Shown here piece after piece: positions 1 through 6,321 of a stretch of DNA of 35,437 bases. Source of the DNA: Alphaproteobacteria bacterium (GTDB lineage Bacteria > Pseudomonadota > Alphaproteobacteria > Caulobacterales > Hyphomonadaceae); the NCBI GenBank assembly GCA_018969425.1, contig JAGWYJ010000035.1, positions 1-35,437 on the forward strand. Direction: 5' to 3'. How positions within the stretch are numbered: the first letter of the stretch is position 1; each line of letters begins with the position of its first letter. Position numbers and translations under genes: made by a program. The notes below the pieces were generated by a model. It saw only the letters and a list, made by a program, of their open reading frames with translations, was not told the origin of the DNA and did no database searches.

Positions 1-176
1 CGATAGCCGTAGCGCATGCGGGTCGCGATGATCTCGTGCATGCGCTGGCGGACTGCCGTTCGACGATCGAGTGTGGAAGCTCTCCGCTGGGTGGAGCGAT
101 ACTGCTGCGTCAGCCGGCATGCCCGCCGCTGGCTGTAGCCGTGTGACGACACGACGTAGTCTACAACCTGTCTCAT
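1..176 (-). CDS. IS3-family transposase OrfB, N-terminal part (partial at window edge)
   Basis: This is the start of the DDE integrase subunit of the IS3 element. It begins at an ATG (174-176) that overlaps the orfA stop as ATGA and reads MRQVVDYVVSSHGYSQRRAC, ending at the window edge with MRYGYR. That last stretch matches the conserved RYGYRR segment just before the catalytic core of IS3 OrfB proteins. The DDE residues themselves lie outside the window. It can be made as a separate protein from the ATG or, more likely, as an OrfAB fusion by -1 frameshifting at 194-200, because the ATG codon is in the -1 frame relative to orfA. Confidence 0.85.
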   Translation of the reverse strand, partial: MRQVVDYVVSSHGYSQRRACRLTQQYRSTQRRASTLDRRTAVRQRMHEIIATRMRYGY

Positions 177-454
177 GAGCGACGGCCGGGAAACTTTTTT
201 GAGAGCACATCCTGCAGGACAGCCTTGTCCAGGCTCAGCTCCGCAACGAGCTTCTTCAGACGCGTATTCTCGTCGACAACCTGTCTGAGCTCGCGCACCT
301 GATCCGATTCAAGGCCAGCATAGGACTTCTTCCATCGATAATAGGTCTGTTCAGAGATGCCGAGCTGCCTGATCAGGTCGGCCACTGGCAGCCCCAGCTC
401 GACCTGCTTCAGAGCCGATACGATCTGTTCCGTCGAAAACCGCTTCCGCTTCAC
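173..454 (-). CDS. IS3-family transposase OrfA (helix-turn-helix subunit)
   Basis: A 93-residue protein with the features of IS3 OrfA. The N-terminal helix-turn-helix (about residues 5-45, containing FSTEQIVSALKQVELG and SEQTYYRWKKSYAGL) would bind the terminal inverted repeats. A leucine-rich coiled coil follows (about 50-85), used for multimerisation in this family. Length and layout are typical and the frame is intact. The A6G heptamer lies near the 3' end, just before the short orfA-specific tail FPGRRS. The start is the ATG at 454, preceded by GAGGGAGGAAG as ribosome-binding site. OrfA alone usually acts as a regulator and OrfAB as the transposase. Confidence 0.92.
   Translation of the reverse strand: MKRKRFSTEQIVSALKQVELGLPVADLIRQLGISEQTYYRWKKSYAGLESDQVRELRQVVDENTRLKKLVAELSLDKAVLQDVLSKKFPGRRS
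194..200 (-). other. Programmed -1 ribosomal frameshift site (A AAA AAG)
   Basis: On the minus strand the orfA codons read TCA AAA AAG, giving the slippery heptamer A AAA AAG in the required phase. After a -1 slip the ribosome reads GTT TCC CGG CCG TCG CTC and then the OrfB ATG in frame, so a fused OrfAB transposase results. Such sites are well documented in the IS3 family. Its use here is inferred from phase and position only. Confidence 0.8.
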
Positions 455-487
455 CGCAAACTTCCTCCCTCGGAAATCCGCCGAAAA

Positions 488-513
488 CTAACATCAGATG
501 TGGACCAGTTTCA
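488..513 (-). repeat. Terminal inverted repeat of the IS3 element
   Basis: Read on the minus strand this begins TGAAACTGGTCCACATCTG, the TGA-led, CTGG-containing form of IS3/IS407-type ends. It lies about 35 bases upstream of orfA, as expected for the element's left end. Its partner is outside the window, so the exact boundary (taken as 513) and the target duplication cannot be confirmed. Confidence 0.6.
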
Positions 514-673
514 CGGGGGCGCCTCACGCAGTCGCGTCGGCCTCGATGTTGCCATTGAGGCGCTCCGCGATGGCATCCGCCGCCGTAAGGCGACACGCGC
601 CGACATCATGCGGTATGCCAGGATCTGCCGGGTGCAAAATGTCATGCGGCCGTACCTGGAGACGCTGGGATGA
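514..673 (+). pseudogene. 3' remnant of an AbiEi-family antitoxin gene, cut by the IS3 element
   Basis: The frame from about 515 to the TGA at 671-673 has no start but encodes SRVGLDVAIEALRDGIRRRK followed by ATRADIMRYARICRV and MRPYLETLG. This is the usual C-terminal tail of AbiEi-type (type IV) antitoxins. It ends as ATGA with the start of the abiEii-like gene, the normal antitoxin-toxin overlap. Upstream sequence is the IS3 end, so either the 5' half lies beyond the IS left of the window or it has been lost. Assignment is by recognised tail sequence plus gene order; no function is expected from the fragment. Confidence 0.72.
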
Positions 674-873
674 CCGACGCGCCCAGGAAGGATATCGCCG
701 CCTCCGTCCGTGACCGGCTGCAAAACCATGCCCGCGCAACCGGGCAGGATTTCCAGCGGGTGCTGGTGCGCTATGGCATCGAACGCCTGCTCTATCGGTT
801 GGCGCTATCCGGCATCCGCGAACGCTTCGTCCTGAAAGGCGCCATGAGTGGGGCATCGATCGCTTCGGCTTGA
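670..873 (+). pseudogene. Truncated AbiEii/AbiGii-type nucleotidyltransferase toxin gene
   Basis: The first 59 or so residues (MTDAPRKDIAASVRDRLQNH through RFVLKGAM) match the start of AbiEii-family toxins. That includes the segment LVRYGIERLLYRLALSGIRE and the KGAM that normally leads into the nucleotidyltransferase core. After base 846 homology stops and the frame closes at 871-873, giving 67 residues against roughly 280-300 for the family. The catalytic GS/GG and DxD motifs are missing, so the toxin must be inactive. The junction at about 843-850 passes directly into a probable ParE fragment, which suggests a deletion fusing two toxin loci. Confidence 0.78.
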
Positions 874-929
874 ATGCAGCGGATCGATATCATGGCCGGC
901 TGATCGCGCGTCTCGGGCAGATCAGCTAA
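843..929 (+). pseudogene. Probable ParE/RelE-family toxin fragment
   Basis: One frame across the abiEii breakpoint reads EWGIDRFGLNAADRYHGRL and then IARLGQIS before a stop at 927-929. The pattern ..dRFG..aAdRYh.lI resembles the second helix of ParE-type toxins of the RelE/ParE superfamily. The conserved beta strands and C-terminus are absent. It has no start of its own and is best read as debris of a second toxin gene. Only about 27 residues support this, so the call is tentative. Confidence 0.35.
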
Positions 930-983
930 CGATCGCGCCCAATCCAGGGCCATCGCCAGCGCAGAAAAAGGTGATCGATCGCA

Positions 984-1373
984 TCATGATGCGTCGCTCC
1001 ACGGGCCGCCGACCAGCGGCTCCAGGCGCTCAAGCGATGCGTCCAGCATCGGTAGATCATCCCGGATCGTACGCCATACGTCGGGGTGTGCGACGCCCTC
1101 TTCGTACTGGTGCGCGAGAAAATCGCGAAAGCGCGCTGGCTGTCGCCAGGGACCTGACGGGTCGATTGCAGCCAGATCCTTCGCGCGCGCCAGATCCTTG
1201 ATGGCCTCACCGATGGCGATGAAGTTGCGCTCGACGGCGGCCTGGCGCTCTTCGTTGGCGAGATAGGATTCTTCTGTGTCGTCTTTCGTCCATGCGAGGA
1301 TCATCGCGATGCGCCGGCGCGCGTGATACACCATCTCGGCAGGTGTGATTTTGCTGCGGCGCTCAGAAGACAT
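984..1373 (-). CDS. hepT: HepT-like HEPN ribonuclease toxin (DUF86)
   Basis: A 129-residue HEPN-fold protein of the HepT/DUF86 family, the toxin of HepT-MntA (type VII) toxin-antitoxin pairs. The active-site motif R-X4-H-X-Y is intact at R83, H88 and Y90 (RDFLAHQY). In characterised systems the motif cleaves RNA, and the cognate antitoxin inactivates the toxin by adding AMP units to the tyrosine. Its ATG at 1373 lies inside the 3' end of the antitoxin gene (11-base overlap, same strand), so the two are translationally coupled, antitoxin first. Length is normal for the family. Function in this host is inferred from motif and pairing. Confidence 0.9.
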   Translation of the reverse strand: MSSERRSKITPAEMVYHARRRIAMILAWTKDDTEESYLANEERQAAVERNFIAIGEAIKDLARAKDLAAIDPSGPWRQPARFRDFLAHQYEEGVAHPDVWRTIRDDLPMLDASLERLEPLVGGPWSDAS

Positions 1374-1902
1374 TGACGAGATCGGCCGCGACCCGATGTT
1401 TCAGCTTTTTGGTGTGTTCGAGACCCGCTCGTGAGATCACGTCGACCGAGCGTCCGAGAATATGTTCAAGCTGATCCGCGATTTCGCCGAGCTTGAAGAG
1501 CCCGGGAGCCGTTCCGTCGGTGGTATCGACCACGACGTCGACATCGCTCAAGTCGTCGGCCTGGTCGCGCGCAACGGAGCCGAACAGCGCGAGATGCGCG
1601 ACGCCGAGCCTGGTCAGCACGTCGCGGTGGTCGCGGAGGCGTTCGAGGGCATCAGAGCGGTTCACAACCCGAGCGTAGGCGCGTTCCGTGGATTCCTCAG
1701 CGCCTCGTGCGCACGCGCGGAGTCGCTGGTATTCGGCAACAGACATCGCGACCAGGGTGGGCTCCCCGTTGGACGTAATGGTCACCGGCGCCTGCAACGC
1801 CTCGCGCTGAAACGCAGCCGGCCTCCTCTGCATCTCGAAAGCAGTGATGACGCGAGGCGGGAGTTGGAATGGCCTTCTACGCATACTACGCAGTCTACGC
1901 AT
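1363..1902 (-). CDS. Fused Phd/YefM-like and MNT nucleotidyltransferase antitoxin (MntA-like)
   Basis: Two modules are visible in 179 residues. Residues about 17-63 (VITAFEMQRRPAAFQREALQ, then PVTITSNGEPTLVAMSVAEY) look like a Phd/YefM antitoxin N-domain, which normally dimerises, binds operator DNA and represses its own promoter. Residues about 85-179 are a minimal nucleotidyltransferase with the GS-X10-DXD motif complete (G108, S109, D120, D122), the MntA signature for AMPylating HepT. The gene precedes and overlaps hepT by 11 bases. ATGs at 1902 and 1884 are both possible starts and neither has a clear ribosome-binding site. Three 9-base direct repeats overlap the start. Classical MntA lacks the DNA-binding module, so here the antitoxin may supply its own repressor. 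Confidence 0.85.
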   Translation of the reverse strand: MRRLRSMRRRPFQLPPRVITAFEMQRRPAAFQREALQAPVTITSNGEPTLVAMSVAEYQRLRACARGAEESTERAYARVVNRSDALERLRDHRDVLTRLGVAHLALFGSVARDQADDLSDVDVVVDTTDGTAPGLFKLGEIADQLEHILGRSVDVISRAGLEHTKKLKHRVAADLVNVF

Positions 1903-1903
1903 T
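1877..1903. repeat. Three tandem 9-bp repeats over the antitoxin start
   Basis: Plus-strand units ctacgcata (1877-1885), ctacgcagt (1886-1894) and ctacgcatt (1895-1903) share the core CTACGCA. They cover both candidate start codons of the Phd-MNT gene. A spacing of 9 bases, nearly one helical turn, would suit cooperative binding by a Phd-type dimer. They could also simply encode the Arg-rich N-terminus. The operator role is inference. Confidence 0.5.
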
Positions 1904-2017
1904 CTTGCTAGAAAATGCCAGCAAAATCAGACCTTTCGCGAAAACCCATATCGTTCAGAGCCGTAGTCCCTTCTCCCGCCCACATATTCTTGTTCTGTTC
2001 CATCACAAGGGGAGCAC

Positions 2018-2386
2018 ATGGGCGAGTATCAGGGCGACGAGACAACCGGCTTTCAGCCGCCGGCACAGGACCACATTGAGGGCGTGCTGGATCTGGCCGC
2101 CATTCTCGATCTGCGCCGCCCTGGCCGTTATCCGGTGCGCGTCAAAGGCCATGCCCTCGCCGCCCGCAGCATCCAGGACGGTGACATCCTCGTCGCTGAT
2201 GCGGCGGCTGAACCGAAGGCCTGCAAGGTCTGCGTCGCGATGGTCGGCGGTGACGTGATCCTCGCCACCCTCACCCGTCGCGGTGCTCAATAGGTTCTGG
2301 CGCCGAGCTCTGGTCCTCTCGTCACCATCGCGGACGATGTCGAAGTCTGGGCGATCATCGAAGCGCTTGTGCGCACACGGGTGTGA
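2018..2386 (+). pseudogene. S24/UmuD-like protein gene with in-frame amber codon and lost catalytic residues
   Basis: The frame starts at ATG 2018 behind a good GGGGAG site and encodes a LexA/UmuD S24-type fold (YPVRVKGHALAARSIQDGD, then ILVADAA). A TAG at 2291-2293 closes it after 91 residues. The same frame continues past the TAG with LAPSSGPLVTIADDVEVWAI and IEALVRTRV, ending at TGA 2384-2386. That looks like the missing C-terminal strand of the fold, and a TGG-to-TAG change is a simple explanation. The GDSM nucleophile motif of UmuD is GHAL here and the catalytic-lysine region reads LATLT, so autoproteolysis looks impossible even if the stop were read through. It may be a decayed UmuD-like gene or a non-catalytic relative. 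Confidence 0.65.
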
Positions 2387-2405
2387 GATGTTCGCACTCA
2401 TCGAC

Positions 2406-2563
2406 GGGGAAGCCTTTGAGCCCATCGACAACCGCAATCAGGATGTCCTGGACGCCACGATTGCGCAGCTCGTCCAGAAGTTGGTCAGAAATCGTCATCG
2501 TCCTTGCTCCTCTCAGGAAGCATGGACCACATCAGTCATACACAGAAGACCGGACAGTCTCCC
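2406..2563 (-). mobile_element. Internally deleted IS256-family remnant
   Basis: On the minus strand a terminal sequence GGGAGACTGTCCGGTCTTCT (from 2563) matches IS256-family ends. A GAGGAG site and an ATG at 2498 follow. The frame begins MTISDQLLDEL, like the start of IS256 transposases, then jumps to RNRGVQDILIAVVDGLKGFP, which belongs near the middle of the protein around a catalytic Asp. Roughly 200 internal codons and the whole C-terminus are missing. Homology ends at about 2406, next to the stop of the S24-like gene. The remaining frame stays open to 2355 and no active transposase is possible. Confidence 0.72.
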
Positions 2564-2693
2564 TACCATGTCCTCGCCCTTCATCAGCACAGATCTCCGG
2601 ATCGGAGATTTACAACTCCGATCATTCACCGATCGCACTGTCCTGGTGATCACGATGGCTCACAATCGACGTCGATGAGTGGGGAGCAACCCT

Positions 2694-3263
2694 TCAGTCA
2701 CGACGGACTGAATGTCGAAGGGCGACAATGCCTGACCTATAGGCCTTCGCCTCAAGAAGATGCAGTCTCACATCACAGCTCACACCCTCGAAAAACCGAA
2801 GACCATCGCCGATCAGAACGGGAAGAATTGAGTAGCGCACCTCATCGGCGAGATGCCGGCGAAGAACCTCCCCTGCAACAACGCCTCCTCCCGCAACCCA
2901 AATGTTCCGAAATGTGGGCCTCAGCCTCTGCTGAAAGAGAAGATCCATATCGCCGGACACGAACTCCACCGTGTCCCGGGTTTTTGAAAGCGCCCGGGTT
3001 GTGAGGACAAACACCGGCTTGTCTCCGTAAGCCCATCCAAGCCCCCTCGCCTCAAATGCAAGAGCCGTCTCATAGGTGCGCGAACCCATGACGTAACAGT
3101 CGATCGCGCGAAGAAAGGCCGCTACCTCGTCAGCGCCCAGGCTCTCGCCATCATCAAAAACGTCGGAAGTCTCCATCCAGTCGACGCCGCCGTCACGCCG
3201 GGCGATAAAACCGTCAAGGCTCGCAGCCATATGGATCGTTACAGTCGAACCGTTTCCAGACAC
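2694..3263 (-). CDS. Dihydrofolate reductase-like protein (RibD C-terminal domain family)
   Basis: A 189-residue stand-alone RibD_C/DHFR-fold protein. The start VTIHMAASLDGFIARRDGG carries the typical hMaaSLDGfIA strand. MGSRTYETAL is the nucleotide-binding helix start seen in YwjB/YyaP-type proteins, and NIWVAGGGVVAGEVL matches the NADPH-binding glycine-rich loop. The family is a putative NADPH-dependent reductase whose substrate is unknown for most members, so it should not be called a true folate enzyme. The start is GTG at 3263 with GAGGGA nine bases upstream. It stands alone, facing away from the mobile-element debris. Confidence 0.88.
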   Translation of the reverse strand: MSGNGSTVTIHMAASLDGFIARRDGGVDWMETSDVFDDGESLGADEVAAFLRAIDCYVMGSRTYETALAFEARGLGWAYGDKPVFVLTTRALSKTRDTVEFVSGDMDLLFQQRLRPTFRNIWVAGGGVVAGEVLRRHLADEVRYSILPVLIGDGLRFFEGVSCDVRLHLLEAKAYRSGIVALRHSVRRD

Positions 3264-3569
3264 GCAACCATTCCCTCAATCCACATCCGAAATCGGGCAA
3301 GACAATATCAAGGCTCGCCGCCTCTCTCCAGATCAGGCCATATGACCCTTACGCGACATACGACATCTGCCGGGCGTCCCGGAGTCAAAGAGGACCAGCC
3401 CCCTCTTCCTCACGGGATAAGATGATCCCCACCTTGCACCCGCAACTCCGAACCATGAAGATCCGAGAGGGGCTGGAGACGGAAATTCAATCCTATCCGT
3501 CATCAGAAAAGGCCCCAACCGCCAACATCCCCTGAACGCAGGAGACCCGCCGATGAACGCACTAAGCGT
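3264..3569. other. Intergenic region without a convincing gene; contains one inverted repeat
   Basis: About 300 bases between two minus-strand genes. A minus-strand frame of 61 residues (3333-3518) is open but has no recognisable family or clear ribosome-binding site. CCAGCCCCCTCT (3395-3406) can pair with AGAGGGGCTGG (3466-3476), giving an 11-bp stem with one bulged C and a loop of about 59 bases. No T-run or tRNA-like fold follows. The stretch probably includes the promoter of the DHFR-like gene. Confidence 0.35.
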
Positions 3570-4247
3570 CTAATCCTCAAATCCGACAAAGACGGTCGCG
3601 TCTGCAACTGACTTGCGTTCAGAGATCACGGAATTCGCCGGAAAGGTCTCATCCGGCCATCCCAGCGCGATGCTCTTCATGATCACCTGATCATCCGCAA
3701 TCCCTGCATGCTCGCGCACGACGGGAGACTGCATGATGCCCTGACTGTTGATCACCGCGCCAAGACCCCGGGACCACGCCGCGTTAACAAGAGCGGTTGC
3801 AACGGCCCCGCAATCGAAGGGCGTATCGTCGCTCCCGTCCAGAACACGATCATAGGTAAGGATCACACACACAGGCGCATCAAACTGCCGAAACCCCCGC
3901 AGAACCCAGTCCTGGCGCTTCTCCTTGTCATCGCGTTCAATACCCATCGCCGCAAAGAGTTGCTTGGCGACACCGACCTGCCGGTCCCGATGTATGCCCG
4001 CAAACGGCTGCCCTGTTCGAAACTCCCGGGATTGGGGCACGCCGGCCAGAGTGCGTTCCGTGTTTCCGGCCCGGATCCGGTTCAGCGGCTCTCCCGTAAC
4101 GACATAGAAATTCCAGGGCTGAACGTTCATGGAGGATGGAGCCCGCATTGCGAGCGCGATGATCTCCTCAATGAGAGCTCTGGGAACAGGGTCGGGCTTA
4201 TAGCCGCGAATGCTCCGACGACCGAGTATCACATCATCAAACTGCAC
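3570..4247 (-). CDS. Nitroreductase family protein (FMN-dependent NAD(P)H oxidoreductase)
   Basis: A member of the nitroreductase fold that uses FMN to reduce nitro or quinone-like compounds. It opens with VQFDDVILGRRSIRGYKPDP, the RRSIR..dp motif that binds FMN phosphate. MRAPSSMNVQPWNFYVVTGE is the second FMN-contact segment, and GAVINSQGIM and ALGWPDE match the C-terminal flavin motifs. I place the start at GTG 4247, eight bases after a GGGAG site, giving 225 residues, normal for the family. The frame is open another 70 codons upstream, but that stretch shows no homology. Cytosolic; substrate unknown. Confidence 0.88.
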   Translation of the reverse strand: MQFDDVILGRRSIRGYKPDPVPRALIEEIIALAMRAPSSMNVQPWNFYVVTGEPLNRIRAGNTERTLAGVPQSREFRTGQPFAGIHRDRQVGVAKQLFAAMGIERDDKEKRQDWVLRGFRQFDAPVCVILTYDRVLDGSDDTPFDCGAVATALVNAAWSRGLGAVINSQGIMQSPVVREHAGIADDQVIMKSIALGWPDETFPANSVISERKSVADATVFVGFED

Positions 4248-4513
4248 TGTCCGACTCCCGGCGCCGCTCCATCTGATCCTGTCCTTAAAGACTGATGACC
4301 GGAATGGGAACCGCCTGAGAGGGCGGACTAGACTGACCGAGCCAAGGACGAACCGAAGGCGTTCAATCTGTCTCAAACACGCTTCGGGAGGGAGCGACCC
4401 GACCGTACGGGCTAAAACGAGCCTCACGCAAGCGCTCCAAACGAGATCCGGGCGCACAGCAAAGGGGCTCGGAGCCGCCCTAGGTCAAAGCTCCCCTCGA
4501 TCCAGGCGCGGTA

Positions 4514-4966
4514 TCAGGCCGCAGCGGCGAGGAGGTCTCTGTCAGGCCTGCGGACCATCCAGCCGATCACCCCAGTGAGGCCCCCCACCACAGCGCCGGA
4601 CAAAAGCAGAATCGTCCCGAGAAGTATGTTGCTGATATGGAAATTCGGCCCCACCGCTGTTCCGACTGCGATGAGGGCGAAAACGATCGCGAAGCCTGTG
4701 AGCGCGCCGGCCGCCAGATAGTGACGCCGCAAACCCAGGCGACGCTTCCGCATCCAGAGAAAAACCGGAACGCCCAGAACAATAGCGGTCGGAACAGCAA
4801 CAAGAGCAGAAAACAGGGCCCCTGCGGCGAAAAACAGATATCCGCTCCCCGGCCCCGACAACAAAAGAAGCGGAAGTCCGAGCAGCAGGCCCAACGCCAC
4901 ACATCCAGCCAAGGGAGCCAGAAGAAAAGCCGCGAGCGTCCTGAACATCGTCCGGAAAATCGTCAC
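4514..4966 (-). CDS. Small inner-membrane protein, four predicted helices
   Basis: A 150-residue hydrophobic protein with four likely transmembrane segments: about residues 9-36 (LAAFLLAPLAGCVALGLLLG), 43-70, 85-105 and 112-138. A short RKRRLGLRRH cytoplasmic loop lies between the second and third, and an RRPDRD tail follows. By the positive-inside rule both the loop and the C-terminus are cytoplasmic. I recognise no family motif. A longer frame covers the same bases in another phase but is rich in Arg, Ser and Cys and is evidently a shadow. About 260 bases upstream hold no other gene, so it is probably monocistronic. Confidence 0.7.
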   Translation of the reverse strand: MTIFRTMFRTLAAFLLAPLAGCVALGLLLGLPLLLLSGPGSGYLFFAAGALFSALVAVPTAIVLGVPVFLWMRKRRLGLRRHYLAAGALTGFAIVFALIAVGTAVGPNFHISNILLGTILLLSGAVVGGLTGVIGWMVRRPDRDLLAAAA

Positions 4967-5226
4967 AATGGTCCCTGCCTGCAGTCGACAAGACCATCAC
5001 CACGACATGAACTTCGCAACGCGACAAAGAGCGCCTGAGTATCCCTAACGCCGCTGGAGCGACCGTCGCATACGCCTGCGCGGTGCGGTCCATCGCCCCA
5101 TCGCCCGGGCATAAAATCTCGCGAAGCCTTGTCGCCTTCAACAGATATAAGCCGACAGGACGCCGCGACATACAGAGGTCTCGCCAGCTGCTCCCAGCGC
5201 ACCGATTAGGAGCCCAACAACGCCTC

Positions 5227-5874
5227 TCAGGTCCGCGCCTGCAAGGTCGCGAGAGATGTCCACGCCGTAAGACACGCAGCCTTCTGTTCCTTACGCCACG
5301 GCGCTCCGGCCTCGCGGCCCAAACCCCTGACGTGAGCGTCGATATCGTCTGAGGACTGCGAGAGAGCCCTGCGAGCGAGGTCAGGAAGAGATGTCTCATC
5401 CGCCTCCTCATACCTGAGCCCCACAAGACCGAATGCTGACCGAAGGGTCTCCCGAACCGCGAGACCCTCGGCGACAGGCGGATGATCCGCCCACTGGAGA
5501 GAATAGGTCAGAAGATCGCTCACCCATCCGGCCCGATTGACCAGCAGCCCCGCGATAACCGGATCAAGACCCCTGTTCCGAAGCGCCTCCAGCATGTCTG
5601 ACAGACCGCGTACGGCGCATTCCAGCTGCCGTCGCCGTCCCTCAGCTACCAGTGCGGCAATCTGTTCGAGCTGGCCGTCCCCACCACTCCGGTACTCCTC
5701 AGCCGCGACATGGTATGGTTCGAACGCTAACCGATCGTCGGCTCCGGCTGTCGGAAGAAACGACGACATAACCAGACACGGGACGTGAGCCTCCAGACGC
5801 ACGCCCACCACGACGGCCCCGCCGCGCATCGCACGAAACCCGAGCGCGACTTGATGAAGGCATTCAGCTCTCAT
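5227..5874 (-). CDS. Conserved protein of unknown function, 215 residues
   Basis: A soluble acidic protein. The N-terminus has a strand-like VVVGVRLEAHVPCLVMSSF. Mostly helical sequence follows, with RGLDPVIAGLLVNRAGWVSD, HPPVAEGLAVRETLRSAFGL and a C-terminal GAPWRKEQKAACLTAWTSLA. I believe proteins like this occur in other alphaproteobacteria without assigned function, but I cannot name the family. No signal peptide, membrane segment or catalytic motif is visible. Met at 5829 is an alternative start. It lies upstream of the small membrane-protein gene on the same strand with about 260 bases between them. Confidence 0.65.
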   Translation of the reverse strand: MRAECLHQVALGFRAMRGGAVVVGVRLEAHVPCLVMSSFLPTAGADDRLAFEPYHVAAEEYRSGGDGQLEQIAALVAEGRRRQLECAVRGLSDMLEALRNRGLDPVIAGLLVNRAGWVSDLLTYSLQWADHPPVAEGLAVRETLRSAFGLVGLRYEEADETSLPDLARRALSQSSDDIDAHVRGLGREAGAPWRKEQKAACLTAWTSLATLQART

Positions 5875-5952
5875 GCTGGCGTTCCGGGCCCACGAGACAG
5901 ACAGCCATTCCTGTCATCTCTTTCTAAGGTCTCTGACGATAGCGCGCGTCAA

Positions 5953-6321
5953 TCATTGCGGAACAACCTCGCACCTCAGATCGCTCAAGGGGATGAAGAC
6001 GCCGGTCTGCTCACGAAGAAGACCGCAGATCCCTCCTCGAATCTGAAGCCGAAACACGCTCGGAAGAACAAGACTGCGATCTTCGAGCGGACCCGGGGGG
6101 ACCGGGAGGACGGTGATCACTGAAAGACGGGACGGATCGGACGGCCCCAGATCCACCGGCGTCCGGCCCAGTTCCTGTTCGAGCGCCCGACGAAGGCGAG
6201 CCTCCGCTTCTCGATCGCCGCTTTCGATGACGGCCGGGCTCGGAGAGCTCAGCAGATGGCAGCCTGACAGGACCGCAAGACCAAGGCCCAGGGCGCCTGC
6301 CAGCAGGAAAAGACGCATCAT
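5953..6321 (-). CDS. Small putative lipoprotein, coupled to the S41 peptidase gene
   Basis: A 122-residue exported protein with signal sequence MMRLFLLAGALGLGLAVLSG and lipobox LSGC (Cys21), so it should be lipid-anchored. The mature part is short, with a charged helix around SGDREAEARLRRALEQELG and a predicted beta region to the end. No family is recognised. Its ATG overlaps the stop of the S41 peptidase gene as ATGA (6318-6321), so the two are translationally coupled. It may be an accessory or inhibitor of that peptidase, which is inference from coupling only. Confidence 0.75.
   Translation of the reverse strand: MMRLFLLAGALGLGLAVLSGCHLLSSPSPAVIESGDREAEARLRRALEQELGRTPVDLGPSDPSRLSVITVLPVPPGPLEDRSLVLPSVFRLQIRGGICGLLREQTGVFIPLSDLRCEVVPQ

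Larger units (their letters stand above)
1..513 (-). mobile_element. IS3-family insertion sequence, right-hand part (left part off the window)
   Basis: Two overlapping transposase frames, an A6G slippery site between them and a terminal sequence at 488-513 define one end of an IS3-family element of the IS407-like type. Read on the minus strand the end starts TGAAACTGGTCC, followed by the leader of orfA. The other end and the target-site duplication lie left of the window. The element sits directly against the 3' remnant of an abiEi-like gene, so it probably interrupted that gene. Family assignment rests on OrfA and OrfB resemblance; the subgroup is inferred. Confidence 0.85.

Noticed and set aside
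2003-2437. 144-residue minus-strand frame over the S24-like gene
   Set aside because: No homology recognised; it is antisense to the S24 frame and has no ribosome-binding site.
3333-3518. 61-residue minus-strand frame between the DHFR-like and nitroreductase genes
   Set aside because: No family likeness and no convincing start signal; kept only as a comment in the gap entry.
4248-4457. 70-codon upstream extension of the nitroreductase frame
   Set aside because: The sequence is unlike nitroreductases, and GTG 4247 has a well-placed GGGAG site and gives the family's normal length.
4542-5426. 294-residue minus-strand frame overlapping the small membrane protein
   Set aside because: Rich in Arg, Ser, Cys and Gly with no domain; it lies in another phase of the hydrophobic gene and the end of the neighbouring gene.
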